Assembly: GCA_041665785.1 (NCBI GenBank)
Contig: JBAYIE010000003.1
Coordinates: forward strand, 1 to 64,000
Source of the DNA: JBAYIE01 sp041665785
GTDB lineage: Bacteria; Bacteroidota; Bacteroidia; UKL13-3
Length of the DNA: 64,000 nt
Direction of reading: 5' to 3'
Shown: in pieces, positions 45,040-52,618 of the stretch
Position numbering within the stretch: position 1 is the stretch's first letter
Layout: each line of letters starts with the position of its first letter
The notes under the pieces: generated by a model
Seen by the model: the letters and a program-made list of their open reading frames with translations, nothing else
Database searches by the model: none
What the model was told of the DNA's origin: nothing
Position numbers and translations under genes: made by a program

Positions 45040-45642
45040 GTGGGGCTGAAACGATTTTACCAGCGGGGCCAGATCGAAGCCGGGTGTGATGAAGCCGGAC
45101 GCGGTTGTTTGGCCGGTCCGGTATTTGCGGCGGCAGTAATTCTTGATGAGCAATATCCGATTCGTGGACTGAACGATTCAAAAAAACTTACCGAAAGCAG
45201 GCGCAATGACTTGCGTCTGGAAATTGAAGAAAAGGCCTTGAGTTTTGGCGTAGCTATGCTGGACAATCGTCAGATCGATACGTTCAATATTTTAAAAGCT
45301 TCATTTAAGGCAATGCATGCAGCCATCGACAAGCTCGTGCATGAACCGGCCCTGTTGCTGATTGATGGAAACCGTTTTATTCCCTACAAAAAGATCCAGC
45401 ATACCTGCGTGGTGAAGGGGGATGGGAAATATCAATGCATAGCCGCAGCTTCAATTTTAGCCAAAACCTATCGCGATGAGTTTATGATGCAGGTACATGC
45501 CGATTACCCGCAATACGGATGGGATCACAACCGGGGTTACCCCACTGCAGTGCATCGTGAAGCCATACGCCGTCATGGAGTTACTCCGTATCACCGCCTG
45601 TCGTTTACACTGTTGAATGATCAGTTGAGTCTGGAGTTATAG
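45040..45642 (+). CDS. rnhB: Ribonuclease HII
   Basis: Removes ribonucleotides from DNA. Catalytic residues: GCDEAGRGCLAGPV (Asp, Glu), LLIDGN (Asp) and YRDEFM (Asp), plus LNDSKKLT. The start is GTG 45040 (200 residues), since no in-frame ATG precedes the conserved N-terminus. 13 nt after fhs. The last 38 nt overlap the 3' end of convergent mnmD. Confidence 0.93.
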   Translation: MGLKRFYQRGQIEAGCDEAGRGCLAGPVFAAAVILDEQYPIRGLNDSKKLTESRRNDLRLEIEEKALSFGVAMLDNRQIDTFNILKASFKAMHAAIDKLVHEPALLLIDGNRFIPYKKIQHTCVVKGDGKYQCIAAASILAKTYRDEFMMQVHADYPQYGWDHNRGYPTAVHREAIRRHGVTPYHRLSFTLLNDQLSLEL

Positions 45643-46303
45643 GAACACTAGCCCTTACCATATGCCGCTTCATTGGCGGGCCGGGAAGTCGATCTACTGA
45701 AAATCCGGCAGCACGCAGATTGCGTTTTACCTCTCCTTTTGAAGAATAAGTAACGAGTATTCCACCCGGATTCATCCAGGAATGTATTTGCTGAAATACT
45801 GCCAATGTCCACAATTCAGGTTGCTTGTCGGGTGCAAAAGCATCGAAATAAACCAGGTCGAATTTCAGATCGGGTTGATAATCCAGCAAAGAGCACAAGT
45901 GCTTATGTAGGGTAAAGCCTGAATTCAGCTCAACCGGAGCATTCCATTCAGCCTGATGCAACCGGAAAAATAGCTGTGGATCTGCATTGGGAGCGAGGTT
46001 GGTATAATTCAGTACAGCAATCAGCGCATCCGGAACAGGATGTGTTTCCAATGCATGGTAATCTATTTTAAGATTAAAACTTTGATTGGCCAGCAAGGTC
46101 AAAAAAGCATTCAACCCGGTTCCAAAGCCTACTTCCAGGATGCAGATAGACGAAGAAGAACCAGCTTTCCAATTCAGACCCTGTTCGATAAACACATATT
46201 GGCTTTCCTGCAGGGCACCGTTGCGGGAATGGTAGGTCTCTTTCAATTCCGGAACATAGAGTGTATTTGACTGATCCGCTGTTTTAATGATTTCGATGCG
46301 CAC
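45605..46303 (-). CDS. mnmD: tRNA 5-methylaminomethyl-2-thiouridine methyltransferase MnmD
   Basis: S-adenosylmethionine-dependent last step in wobble-uridine modification (MnmD acts without the MnmC oxidase domain in many Bacteroidota). KETYHSRNGALQES, CILEVGFGTGLNAF (SAM loop), FDLVYFDAFAPDKQPELW and the C-terminal PGPPMKRHMVRA are conserved. Start proposed at GTG 46303: a TACATTTG element ends 3 nt upstream. The alternative TTG 46309 would lie inside that element. Overlaps rnhB by 38 nt at the 3' end. Confidence 0.9.
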   Translation of the reverse strand: MRIEIIKTADQSNTLYVPELKETYHSRNGALQESQYVFIEQGLNWKAGSSSSICILEVGFGTGLNAFLTLLANQSFNLKIDYHALETHPVPDALIAVLNYTNLAPNADPQLFFRLHQAEWNAPVELNSGFTLHKHLCSLLDYQPDLKFDLVYFDAFAPDKQPELWTLAVFQQIHSWMNPGGILVTYSSKGEVKRNLRAAGFSVDRLPGPPMKRHMVRASVPITPDSTDHSTV

Positions 46304-46306
46304 CGA

Positions 46307-46314
46307 CAAATGTA
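46307..46314 (-). promoter_or_regulatory. -7 element of mnmD, 3 nt before a GTG start
   Basis: Minus-strand TACATTTG, then TCG and GTG. With the -7 element ending near -4, transcription would start at the GTG, i.e. a leaderless message. No TTG at -33. Confidence 0.35.
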
Positions 46315-46424
46315 AGCACCTTTGAATTAGGTGGTAAGGTTGAATTGAAATAAATGAAACGCTTGATTTTATCTCCTATTCACAATGTATCCTTGTAAGG
46401 AGGTTATTCAGCATGCCTATTACC

Positions 46425-46630
46425 ATTTCGCTCGACTGATTTATTTAAAGGATTGCGCTGCGCGCCATCCCGTTTGGGGGAGGCTTCAACCAAATAAATA
46501 CCGCTCCTCCTGCGTCGGAGCTTCGTATTTTTATTCCCACCATGCTCGCTGAAGTGCAACCCAACGTTAAGGCCAAATGCACTTCGTTCGCCTGGTGGAA
46601 ATAAAAATACCCCTAACGGGGCATTCATTT
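46425..46630 (-). repeat. Structured element downstream of tRNA-Ser (possible ncRNA or dispersed repeat)
   Basis: GTATTTTTATTCCCACC (46525-46541) is complementary, 16 of 17, to GGTGGAAATAAAAATAC (46594-46610); inside, GAAGTGCA (46551-46558) pairs with TGCACTTC (46578-46585), so 46525-46610 folds into one long hairpin. It is followed on the tRNA side by CCCC/GGGG (46610-46621). The stretch up to 46425 has further GC-rich palindromes (GGATTGCGCTGCGCGCC). The open frame across it (translating to 'SPKRDGAQRNP') looks like a spurious protein. It begins on the minus strand 2-10 nt after the tRNA. Confidence 0.5.
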
Positions 46631-46632
46631 AT

Positions 46633-46720
46633 TGGCGGAGAGTGAGGGATTCGAACCCCCGGACCTGTTACAGTCAACAGTTTTCAAGACTGCCGCAATC
46701 GACCACTCTGCCAACTCTCC
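46633..46720 (-). tRNA. tRNA-Ser (UGA)
   Basis: On the minus strand: acceptor GGAGAGT pairs with ACTCTCC; anticodon stem GCAGT/ACTGT closes the loop CTTGAAA with anticodon TGA; a long class II variable arm follows; T-arm GGGTTCGAATCCC; discriminator G and an encoded CCA (46633-46635). Reads UCN Ser codons. A structured element starts immediately downstream. Confidence 0.95.
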
Positions 46721-46946
46721 GCCGCGAAAGTAAGATTGTACTTTAATCTTAACAAGTTTTTTTAAAAGTTCTTCTGAATCGCTGTAATTCCAGCGTTTCG
46801 GATCAATCTCGGAAGATTTATTGTGCAACATTATCCCTTAGAAGCCATACCTTTTGATTCATTGAACAGGCACATTTAAAAACCTGACCCACGCCATTAA
46901 AGCTTCGAATTAAGCCCATTTTAACTCCAACTCCGGTCTAATCTGC

Positions 46947-46954
46947 TAACTTTG
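46947..46954 (+). promoter_or_regulatory. -7 element 3 nt before the T9SS cargo start codon
   Basis: TAACTTTG, then AGT, then ATG 46958. Perfect TAnnTTTG; spacing would put the transcription start at the A of ATG. No TTG upstream at the usual distance. 46721-46946 otherwise shows no gene. Confidence 0.35.
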
Positions 46955-46957
46955 AGT

Positions 46958-48511
46958 ATGCTTGCACTAAAGCCTGTTAGAAGAGCGATTCATTCCGTAA
47001 TTAAAGCAGCAATTTTTATTGGGTTTCTGGTTAATGGGTCTCCACTCAAAGCGCAATGCCCCAATCCAGGTTATCTCATCGTGCTTCCCGACACTACACT
47101 GGTATATAAGTCAGATAGTATTCTACTCCATGGAGGTTATGGTATGCTTACATATCAATGGAGCACGGGAGCAACCACCGAGCAAATATGGGTGAAGCAG
47201 GAAGGCAAGTACAAGGTAGATGTAACCATGAATGGTGGAGTTTGCGGCTCCGATTCAACCGTGGTGTTGTTTTTTGATGGTATAACCGGAGGAGAACAAT
47301 TCATTTGTTTGGGCGACAGTCTTCCATTAGCACTTGATCAAAGATGCTACAATATGCAATGGTCAACCGGTGACACCAGCTTGCAAATCAAGATTAAACC
47401 AGGTATTAATGAAAACATCTTTGCAAGCTTCTTATTTGGCAGCAAGTTGTTTTCTGATACCATTCAAGCCAGGGTGAATGCAAATCCTCCGGGCGAGCTC
47501 CAGTTTAGTAAAAGCAAATTGTGTTCGAATGATTCCATTGCCTTGAAAGCTCCAGAAGGCAATTACAAATACACTTGGTTCAGAAACGATTCATTGCTTA
47601 ACGACACTGCCGCAGGGATAGTCATTCGATTTCCCCAACAAATTGAAGTGGTGGTAACAGATACAAACGGCTGTAAAACTAAGTCAGAAAAATTAATAGT
47701 AACGCTTGCGGAATTACCTCGAACAAAGATTATTCTTTTATCAGACTCCTTTCAGTGTGAAAATGATAATCGGTTTGTATTCAAAGATTTAACACAACTG
47801 GCCAATGGAACATACAATACAAATTGGGATTTTGAGACCGATGATTTCTCACTTGATTCATTACCCGAGTGCCACTACACAGGCAGCAATGTGTTTTGGG
47901 TAAAACTATGGGTAACAACTGAAAATGGTTGCATGGCAATTGATTCACAAAAAGTTTTGGTTGCAGCAAATCCTAATGTTGAGATAATAGGTGATTTTGC
48001 AATCTCGCGTAATGGGAATGCTAACGAAAAGGAAACGCATACCTATACTGCAACTATTAGTGCCCTATCAAAGTATAATTGGAATTTAACATATGGTTAT
48101 ATTCTCTCAGGAGCAGGTACAATGAAAATTGATGTTATTTGGGCGAATATGAAGAAGCGTTGGGGGAGTATTCAGTTGGTAGTAACAGACCCAAATGGTT
48201 GCATTGATTCTGTGGAGGAAATCGTATCTTTTTATATATCTGGATTAGAGGAACAGAGCCATCTTTCCGGCATGGTTCTTTCACCAAACCCAAACCATGG
48301 TACATTTCAATTAAAGTTTAAATACCCCTCCAATGAAGGATTTTCTATTGCCATTTGTGATTTAACCGGTAAAGAACAATGGAGTTCAGTGATTTCAGAT
48401 TCGTTCATTCAAAACGATTTTAAAGTTAAAACGCATTTAAATCCCGGAATGTATACGGTCCATGTTCATCAGGGATCTCAACATTGGGTCGAGAAGATGG
48501 TGGTGGAATAA
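46958..48511 (+). CDS. Secreted Ig-like-repeat protein with T9SS sorting domain
   Basis: Signal peptide (SVIKAAIFIGFLVNGSPLKAQ), then Ig/PKD-like modules with paired cysteines and STGATTEQIW, STGDTSLQIK repeats (WSTG motif twice), and a C-terminal type A sorting domain (LSPNPNHGTFQLKFKYPS to the end). 517 residues from ATG 46958; the in-frame TTG at 46952 is not needed. Predicted cell-surface or secreted protein; no enzymatic motif, possibly an adhesin. Confidence 0.85.
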   Translation: MLALKPVRRAIHSVIKAAIFIGFLVNGSPLKAQCPNPGYLIVLPDTTLVYKSDSILLHGGYGMLTYQWSTGATTEQIWVKQEGKYKVDVTMNGGVCGSDSTVVLFFDGITGGEQFICLGDSLPLALDQRCYNMQWSTGDTSLQIKIKPGINENIFASFLFGSKLFSDTIQARVNANPPGELQFSKSKLCSNDSIALKAPEGNYKYTWFRNDSLLNDTAAGIVIRFPQQIEVVVTDTNGCKTKSEKLIVTLAELPRTKIILLSDSFQCENDNRFVFKDLTQLANGTYNTNWDFETDDFSLDSLPECHYTGSNVFWVKLWVTTENGCMAIDSQKVLVAANPNVEIIGDFAISRNGNANEKETHTYTATISALSKYNWNLTYGYILSGAGTMKIDVIWANMKKRWGSIQLVVTDPNGCIDSVEEIVSFYISGLEEQSHLSGMVLSPNPNHGTFQLKFKYPSNEGFSIAICDLTGKEQWSSVISDSFIQNDFKVKTHLNPGMYTVHVHQGSQHWVEKMVVE

Positions 48512-48556
48512 ATGAGATATACACAATGCGTTTCTGTTATGAGTATGAACAAAATT

Positions 48557-49264
48557 TCAGTCAAAAACCTGCAAAAATATCAACACATAATACAAACCGG
48601 TGAGTATAAATAGAAGTCCGGCAATGATCCGCATCATCTTCTCTGTTTTTTGTATGGCTTTAAAATAAACTCCGAGTTTTTCAATACTATAAGCAATTAC
48701 AAAGGCAAATGCCATCACCGGTAATCCGGTTCCAACTGAAAACAAAACGGGTAATGCCAGTCCGGAAGATAAAGTCATGGGTATAAGCATGGCAAAAAAC
48801 AGTACTCCACTGTAAGGACAAAAGGCCAGGGCGAAAATAACACCCAATAAAAACGATCCGGACATGCCTTTGTCTTTGAATTTATCCGATAGTTTTTCCG
48901 TTAAATTTCCGAAGGCGGGGAGTTTTGGTTTGAAAATATCCAGCATAATCAGCCCTATAATTATCATTACAGGACCAATCAGTTTTTCACCATTCCCCTG
49001 AAATAGTTTAGCCACCTGAAATTTACTGGCACCGAAATAGATGAGCGCGCTTAATGTGGTGTATGAAAACATACGACCCAGGGTGTAGAGTAATCCGCTT
49101 AACACTACTTTTCTCCTGCTTTGTATGGTCTTGGCTATATAGGCCGTGGCAGTAATATTGGTAGCCAGGGGGCAGGGACTGATCGCCGTGAGCAATCCCA
49201 GCGCGAAAGCTGCCAACAGAGGCGTTTCACTGTTTTGGGCAAATTCAGTTAACCATTCCATCAT
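48557..49264 (-). CDS. ArsG-family organoarsenical efflux permease (SafE/DsbD-like fold)
   Basis: Six to seven hydrophobic helices in 235 residues, with AISPCPLATNITAT in the first helix and FALAFCPYSGVLFF mid-way, i.e. one cysteine in each pseudo-repeat, as in CcdA/DsbD-like and ArsG-family proteins. ArsG in the characterised arsEFG set exports trivalent aromatic arsenicals. Last gene of the arsenic module; its start overlaps the ArsF-like stop by 1 nt. Confidence 0.75.
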   Translation of the reverse strand: MMEWLTEFAQNSETPLLAAFALGLLTAISPCPLATNITATAYIAKTIQSRRKVVLSGLLYTLGRMFSYTTLSALIYFGASKFQVAKLFQGNGEKLIGPVMIIIGLIMLDIFKPKLPAFGNLTEKLSDKFKDKGMSGSFLLGVIFALAFCPYSGVLFFAMLIPMTLSSGLALPVLFSVGTGLPVMAFAFVIAYSIEKLGVYFKAIQKTEKMMRIIAGLLFILTGLYYVLIFLQVFD

Positions 49265-49668
49265 TAACCTTTGATAAAATCCTCAATATATTTTTTGAGT
49301 TCTGCTTCAAATTTTACTTCATCACCGGCCTTCATAAATGCAAAATCCGTCAGGTCTTTCTTTTTACCTGTTTTCGGATTGTATAAAAACAAAGCTGTTC
49401 CGCTTGCTTCAAATGCCTCGGCCATTTTAGAATTCTTATTATCATCCACATTCACCAACCGGAAGGGAATGGATTTAAAATGTTTGTCTAAAGTGGCTTT
49501 TGTAAGGGTCTCAATTTTTAAACAGGTTTTGCAGCGATGTTCGGAGTGGAATTGAATCACTTCAATGGTACCGGTTTGTGATGTTGAAATGCTTTGTTGT
49601 GCATTTCCATTGCAGGCGGTGAACATAAAGGCGGTGAATGAAAGCAGCGTGATACGAAATAGTTTCAT
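49264..49668 (-). CDS. ArsF-family lipoprotein, CxxC thioredoxin-like
   Basis: Signal/lipobox SFTAFMFTAC, then QFHSEHRCKTCLKIETLT with a CxxC, and a thioredoxin-like beta pattern (FRLVNVDDNKNSKMAEAF, SGTALFLYNPKTG). Resembles the 'nitrophenyl compound nitroreductase subunit ArsF' family, which acts with ArsE in reducing nitro groups of aromatic arsenicals. Predicted to face the periplasm. 10 nt after the permease gene, 1-nt overlap with the ArsG-like gene. Confidence 0.75.
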   Translation of the reverse strand: MKLFRITLLSFTAFMFTACNGNAQQSISTSQTGTIEVIQFHSEHRCKTCLKIETLTKATLDKHFKSIPFRLVNVDDNKNSKMAEAFEASGTALFLYNPKTGKKKDLTDFAFMKAGDEVKFEAELKKYIEDFIKG

Positions 49669-49678
49669 ACAATAATTA

Positions 49679-50653
49679 TTATAAGATGATATTGAATAAG
49701 TAACCCGACAAGATCATAAAGAGGGCAATGGTACCAAAGTAAATAGCAATCAATTTCCAGTTCATTACCTTTTTCAGCAACATGGCTTCGGGTAATGATA
49801 ATCCGATGACTCCCATCATAAAAGCAATGGCTGTTCCAAGGGGTACACCTTTGGCCACCAATACCTGCACTACCGGTATCACTCCGGCAGCATTGCTATA
49901 CATAGGAATTCCGATGAATACTGCAAGAGGTACTGCGTACCATTGGCCTTTATTGATGTATTGCTCAAAAAATCCTGTCGGTAAATAACCATGCATGAAT
50001 CCACCAACTGCAATACCCAGGATGATGTATACGGAGACTCCTTTTACAATATGGAGAGCGTCCTTGAAAATTAGCGGCAAACGTTGTAAAAGGGTGAGTT
50101 TTACTTCCTGCAATTGCTCTTCTGTTTTTGCATTTGCAATCACACCTTGTGCCCAGGTTGAAAGTTGTTTTTCCAGTTTCAATTTTCCCAATATAAATCC
50201 ACCGATGATGCCCAACGCAATCCCGGTTAGCACATACCATGCTGTAACTTTAAAACCAAAAGCACCTGCAAAAATGGCGATGGCAACTTCATTTACCAAT
50301 GGGGCAGTAATCAGATAAGTAAATGTAATACCCAAAGGAATCCCACCTTTAACAAATCCGATAAAAAGTGGCACCGATGAGCAGGAGCAGAATGGAGTGA
50401 TTACCCCGAATGATGAGGCAAAGAGGTATTCCAATCCAAACAATTTATTCCGGCTTAAAAAATTACGGACTTTGTCGACCGGGAAATACGAGTTTACAAT
50501 TCCCATGATCGTTGTAATGGCAAAAAGCAGTATGAAAATCTTAAGGGTGTCGAACACAAAAAAGTTTAGTGCTTCACCCAAATGACTTTGAGGCGAAATG
50601 CCAAAGACGGTATAGATCAGCCAATCGGCAAAATATTGAAGTCCGTTAAACAT
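49679..50653 (-). CDS. ArsP-type permease (predicted permease family, CSCSS motif)
   Basis: A 324-residue membrane protein with about eight helices. TPFCSCSSVPLFIGF in an early helix provides three nearby cysteines/serines, and PMYSNAAGVIPVVQVLVAKG a second conserved half. ArsP-type permeases export methylated and aromatic As(III) compounds, some of them relying on such cysteines. It is in the same strand and order as the thioredoxin-like (upstream) and ArsF/ArsG genes. Confidence 0.8.
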   Translation of the reverse strand: MFNGLQYFADWLIYTVFGISPQSHLGEALNFFVFDTLKIFILLFAITTIMGIVNSYFPVDKVRNFLSRNKLFGLEYLFASSFGVITPFCSCSSVPLFIGFVKGGIPLGITFTYLITAPLVNEVAIAIFAGAFGFKVTAWYVLTGIALGIIGGFILGKLKLEKQLSTWAQGVIANAKTEEQLQEVKLTLLQRLPLIFKDALHIVKGVSVYIILGIAVGGFMHGYLPTGFFEQYINKGQWYAVPLAVFIGIPMYSNAAGVIPVVQVLVAKGVPLGTAIAFMMGVIGLSLPEAMLLKKVMNWKLIAIYFGTIALFMILSGYLFNIIL

Positions 50654-50734
50654 GAGAAAAATACTTTTCTGTCCATAAATTCATATGTCCTTTTACTATG
50701 CAGATCAGTTTGCTGAAAGTGTTACGGGTACTGT

Positions 50735-50974
50735 TCATTCTTTGCTTAAGAATTGCATGATCTCCTGAACATTGGCTACGCGTCCCTTTACTTTAATAAC
50801 TTCATCAATAATCAATACAGGCGTGGTAAGAATATTGTATTTCATCATTTCTTCAATGTCTTCCACTTTTATAACCTCTGCTTCTATACCCGAATGTTTT
50901 ACGGCTTCAAGCACGTTATTGTAGGTGGTTTTGCATTTGGCACAACCGGGTCCTAATACTTTGATTGTTTTCAT
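50735..50974 (-). CDS. Small thioredoxin-like protein (CAKC), probable ArsE-like partner
   Basis: 79 residues with GPGCAKCKTTYNNVLEA (CxxC at ~10-13) and the cis-Pro segment TTPVLIIDEVIKVKGR, typical of the minimal 'redox-active disulfide protein 2' family. It opens the permease-arsF-arsG transcript and has a candidate operator 26 nt upstream. In arsenic modules of this kind it may deliver electrons or trivalent arsenic; ArsE in characterised systems may be homologous, but I cannot confirm this by eye. Confidence 0.85.
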   Translation of the reverse strand: MKTIKVLGPGCAKCKTTYNNVLEAVKHSGIEAEVIKVEDIEEMMKYNILTTPVLIIDEVIKVKGRVANVQEIMQFLSKE

Positions 50975-50999
50975 TGGAGATTGGATGGATGTAAATCAG

Positions 51000-51015
51000 T
51001 TCGCAAAAATACGAA
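51000..51015 (-). promoter_or_regulatory. Candidate ArsR operator 1 on the -7 element of the thioredoxin-permease operon
   Basis: TTCGCAAAAATACGAA (plus strand) has TTCG/CGAA arms. Read on the minus strand it contains TATTTTTG, a TAnnTTTG element. It differs in one base from operator 2, and lies 26 nt before the operon's first start codon. Confidence 0.55.
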
Positions 51016-51052
51016 TGAAAAAGAATGAACCGGATAAGGTTATTTACTGATT

Positions 51053-51352
51053 TTAATCAAAGAATCCGATGAGCAAACCTTTGGCCAGATTCCAATGTTC
51101 GCGGTTGATACAATACTTAATTTTAGGAGGAGTGATTTCACCCTGAATCAAACCGGCTTCTTTCAATACCTTTAAATGTTGCGACAAGGTACTGTGTGCA
51201 ATGGGTAGCTCTTCAGCCATATCGCCATGGTAGCAACAACTCTGGCGTGAAAGCAACTGTAGAATGGAAACCCTGACAGGATGCCCCATCGCATTGGCGT
51301 ATTTCGAAATAAGTTCCTGATTTCGGGTATATTTCTCCTTATTGGATTTCAT
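51053..51352 (-). CDS. ArsR/SmtB-family transcriptional regulator
   Basis: A 99-residue winged-helix repressor: ANAMGHPVRVSILQLLSR (first helices), DMAEELPIAHSTLSQHLKVL (recognition helix) and KIKYCINREHW (wing). Cys39-Cys40 (SCCYHGD) lie just before the recognition helix, a position able to bind As(III) though different from the classical ELCVCDL site. It is transcribed on its own from a promoter with the second operator, upstream of the module it likely represses. Confidence 0.85.
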   Translation of the reverse strand: MKSNKEKYTRNQELISKYANAMGHPVRVSILQLLSRQSCCYHGDMAEELPIAHSTLSQHLKVLKEAGLIQGEITPPKIKYCINREHWNLAKGLLIGFFD

Positions 51353-51371
51353 GGTTTTGGGTATTGAGAAG

Positions 51372-51387
51372 TTCGCAAATATACGAA
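51372..51387 (-). promoter_or_regulatory. Candidate ArsR operator 2 on the arsR -7 element
   Basis: TTCGCAAATATACGAA (plus strand), 20 nt upstream of arsR. Minus strand: TATATTTG within the TTCG/CGAA arms. A direct repeat (GTAGAA-cgtt-GTAGAA, 51390-51405) lies further upstream and the -33 trimer is TTC, at 19 nt. Confidence 0.55.
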
Positions 51388-51497
51388 ATGTAGAACGTTG
51401 TAGAAAACCCTGACGTCAAATTTGGTTGATTGACTGAATTGAAGTGAAACGTAATCTGTTTCAATAAACCAGATTATAACTGATGAGAAATCGAATA

Positions 51498-51527
51498 AAA
51501 AAAGCGGACAATCTCATGCCCGCTTTT
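51498..51527 (-). terminator. Intrinsic terminator after the 115-residue membrane protein gene
   Basis: Minus strand: GCGGG...TCCGC stem then TTTTTTT; the plus strand has CCGCTTTT, so it may work in both directions. It lies 17 nt beyond the stop of the gene at 51544-51891 and separates it from arsR. Confidence 0.7.
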
Positions 51528-51543
51528 ATGCATTCATGTGTGT

Positions 51544-51891
51544 TTAAACCTGCTTCTGCGATAATAGGTGGGAGAAAATAAAAAGTGCTCCGATCAAAAA
51601 AACAGGTAATCCGATCACCAAAATCCAGTTGAGATGATCAAGCGATTTAAAGCTATAGGCAAACCCGAGCAGGATAAAGAGAATTCCGCCAAACAGCGGT
51701 TTCTTCCAACTGATAAGCAACATGACAAGTATGAGCAAAGTTGGAAGCAGATGCATGAACAAGCCCGGGTAATCTGCAGTTACCGGATGGTCAGTATTAA
51801 AAGCGTCCATGGCAAACAAAGAGACAAAACAGGTTAGCAGGATACCCAATACACGGGGTGTCCAAAGCAGGATGTTTTTAAGGTTCATCAT
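51544..51891 (-). CDS. Four-helix membrane protein (hypothetical)
   Basis: 115 residues, four hydrophobic segments (RVLGILLTCFVSLFAMDAF; LFMHLLPTLLILVMLLISW; LFGGILFILLGFAYSF; WILVIGLPVFLIGALFIF). No motif assigned. Conserved in type among Bacteroidota small membrane proteins. It is followed by a terminator and lies 19 nt downstream of the next gene on the same strand, with which it may be co-transcribed. Confidence 0.75.
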   Translation of the reverse strand: MMNLKNILLWTPRVLGILLTCFVSLFAMDAFNTDHPVTADYPGLFMHLLPTLLILVMLLISWKKPLFGGILFILLGFAYSFKSLDHLNWILVIGLPVFLIGALFIFSHLLSQKQV

Positions 51892-51910
51892 TTTTTGATT
51901 TTTAAATTAG

Positions 51911-52456
51911 TTAAGATTTTGAAGTGACCTGTTTGCCGTTTTTATCCAGCATCAGGTGTTGGCCTTTTTCAAATGTTTTACCTTCATAGGTAAAGTCTGT
52001 GGATAGTTTGCATTGAGCCAGTTTTCCGTTTTCATAAAAATGCACTCCGGCGCTTCCTCCCGTAACATCGCTCCAGAAGGAGGCTGCCGAACAAGGAATA
52101 CCCTGAATGATTTCATCTTCTTCGAGCCAGAGCAATTTAGGTTGCCCGTTTGGATAAATGCATTGCATCCAATCATGGCCATGTCCTTTGCATAAGTGAC
52201 CATTGAGCAAGGTGGGTTTTTCAAGAAAGAAGAAGCGCAGGGTTTGGTCAGGGTTAAAGCAAACTACTGTTTGATCCGGTAATTCAAGTTGCGAGACGAT
52301 TTGCGCTTTAGCCAGGCTGCACACTTCCAGATTTCCATTGGCATAGTATTTTACCTGACCGGTACATTCTATGCCTTGCACCTTTTGAGTTTTGGTCTGA
52401 GCCATGAGCAGACCCGGCAATAAAATAAGTAAATAAACCAGAGATTTTGTTTTCAT
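51911..52456 (-). CDS. Exported MORN-like repeat protein (181 aa, hypothetical)
   Basis: Start ATG 52456 gives a signal peptide (VYLLILLPGLLMAQ). Three MORN-like units follow: VKYYANGNLEVCSL, MQCIYPNGQPKLLW and VHFYENGKLAQCKL, each Tyr/Phe-x-NG with cysteines nearby. The frame to 52534 adds 26 residues without support. Function unknown; probably periplasmic or surface. Confidence 0.7.
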   Translation of the reverse strand: MKTKSLVYLLILLPGLLMAQTKTQKVQGIECTGQVKYYANGNLEVCSLAKAQIVSQLELPDQTVVCFNPDQTLRFFFLEKPTLLNGHLCKGHGHDWMQCIYPNGQPKLLWLEEDEIIQGIPCSAASFWSDVTGGSAGVHFYENGKLAQCKLSTDFTYEGKTFEKGQHLMLDKNGKQVTSKS

Positions 52457-52618
52457 ATAATTTGAATTGTTTTTACACCTGCAAGGTTCTGAAACAATCA
52501 ATGAAAGTGGAAAAGGATCGATGCTAAAGAGCACAAAAGAGTTGGCTGAAATTGCTTAGGCAAAAGCTGTTGTTTGCATTTTTTGCAAATCCGGAACGGG
52601 TGCAGCGTAATTCTTTTC

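Noticed and set aside
46404..46628. A 74-codon minus-strand frame across the structured element
   Set aside because: It contains palindromes, has no promoter or signal, and reads like a repeat translation; treated as a spurious ORF.
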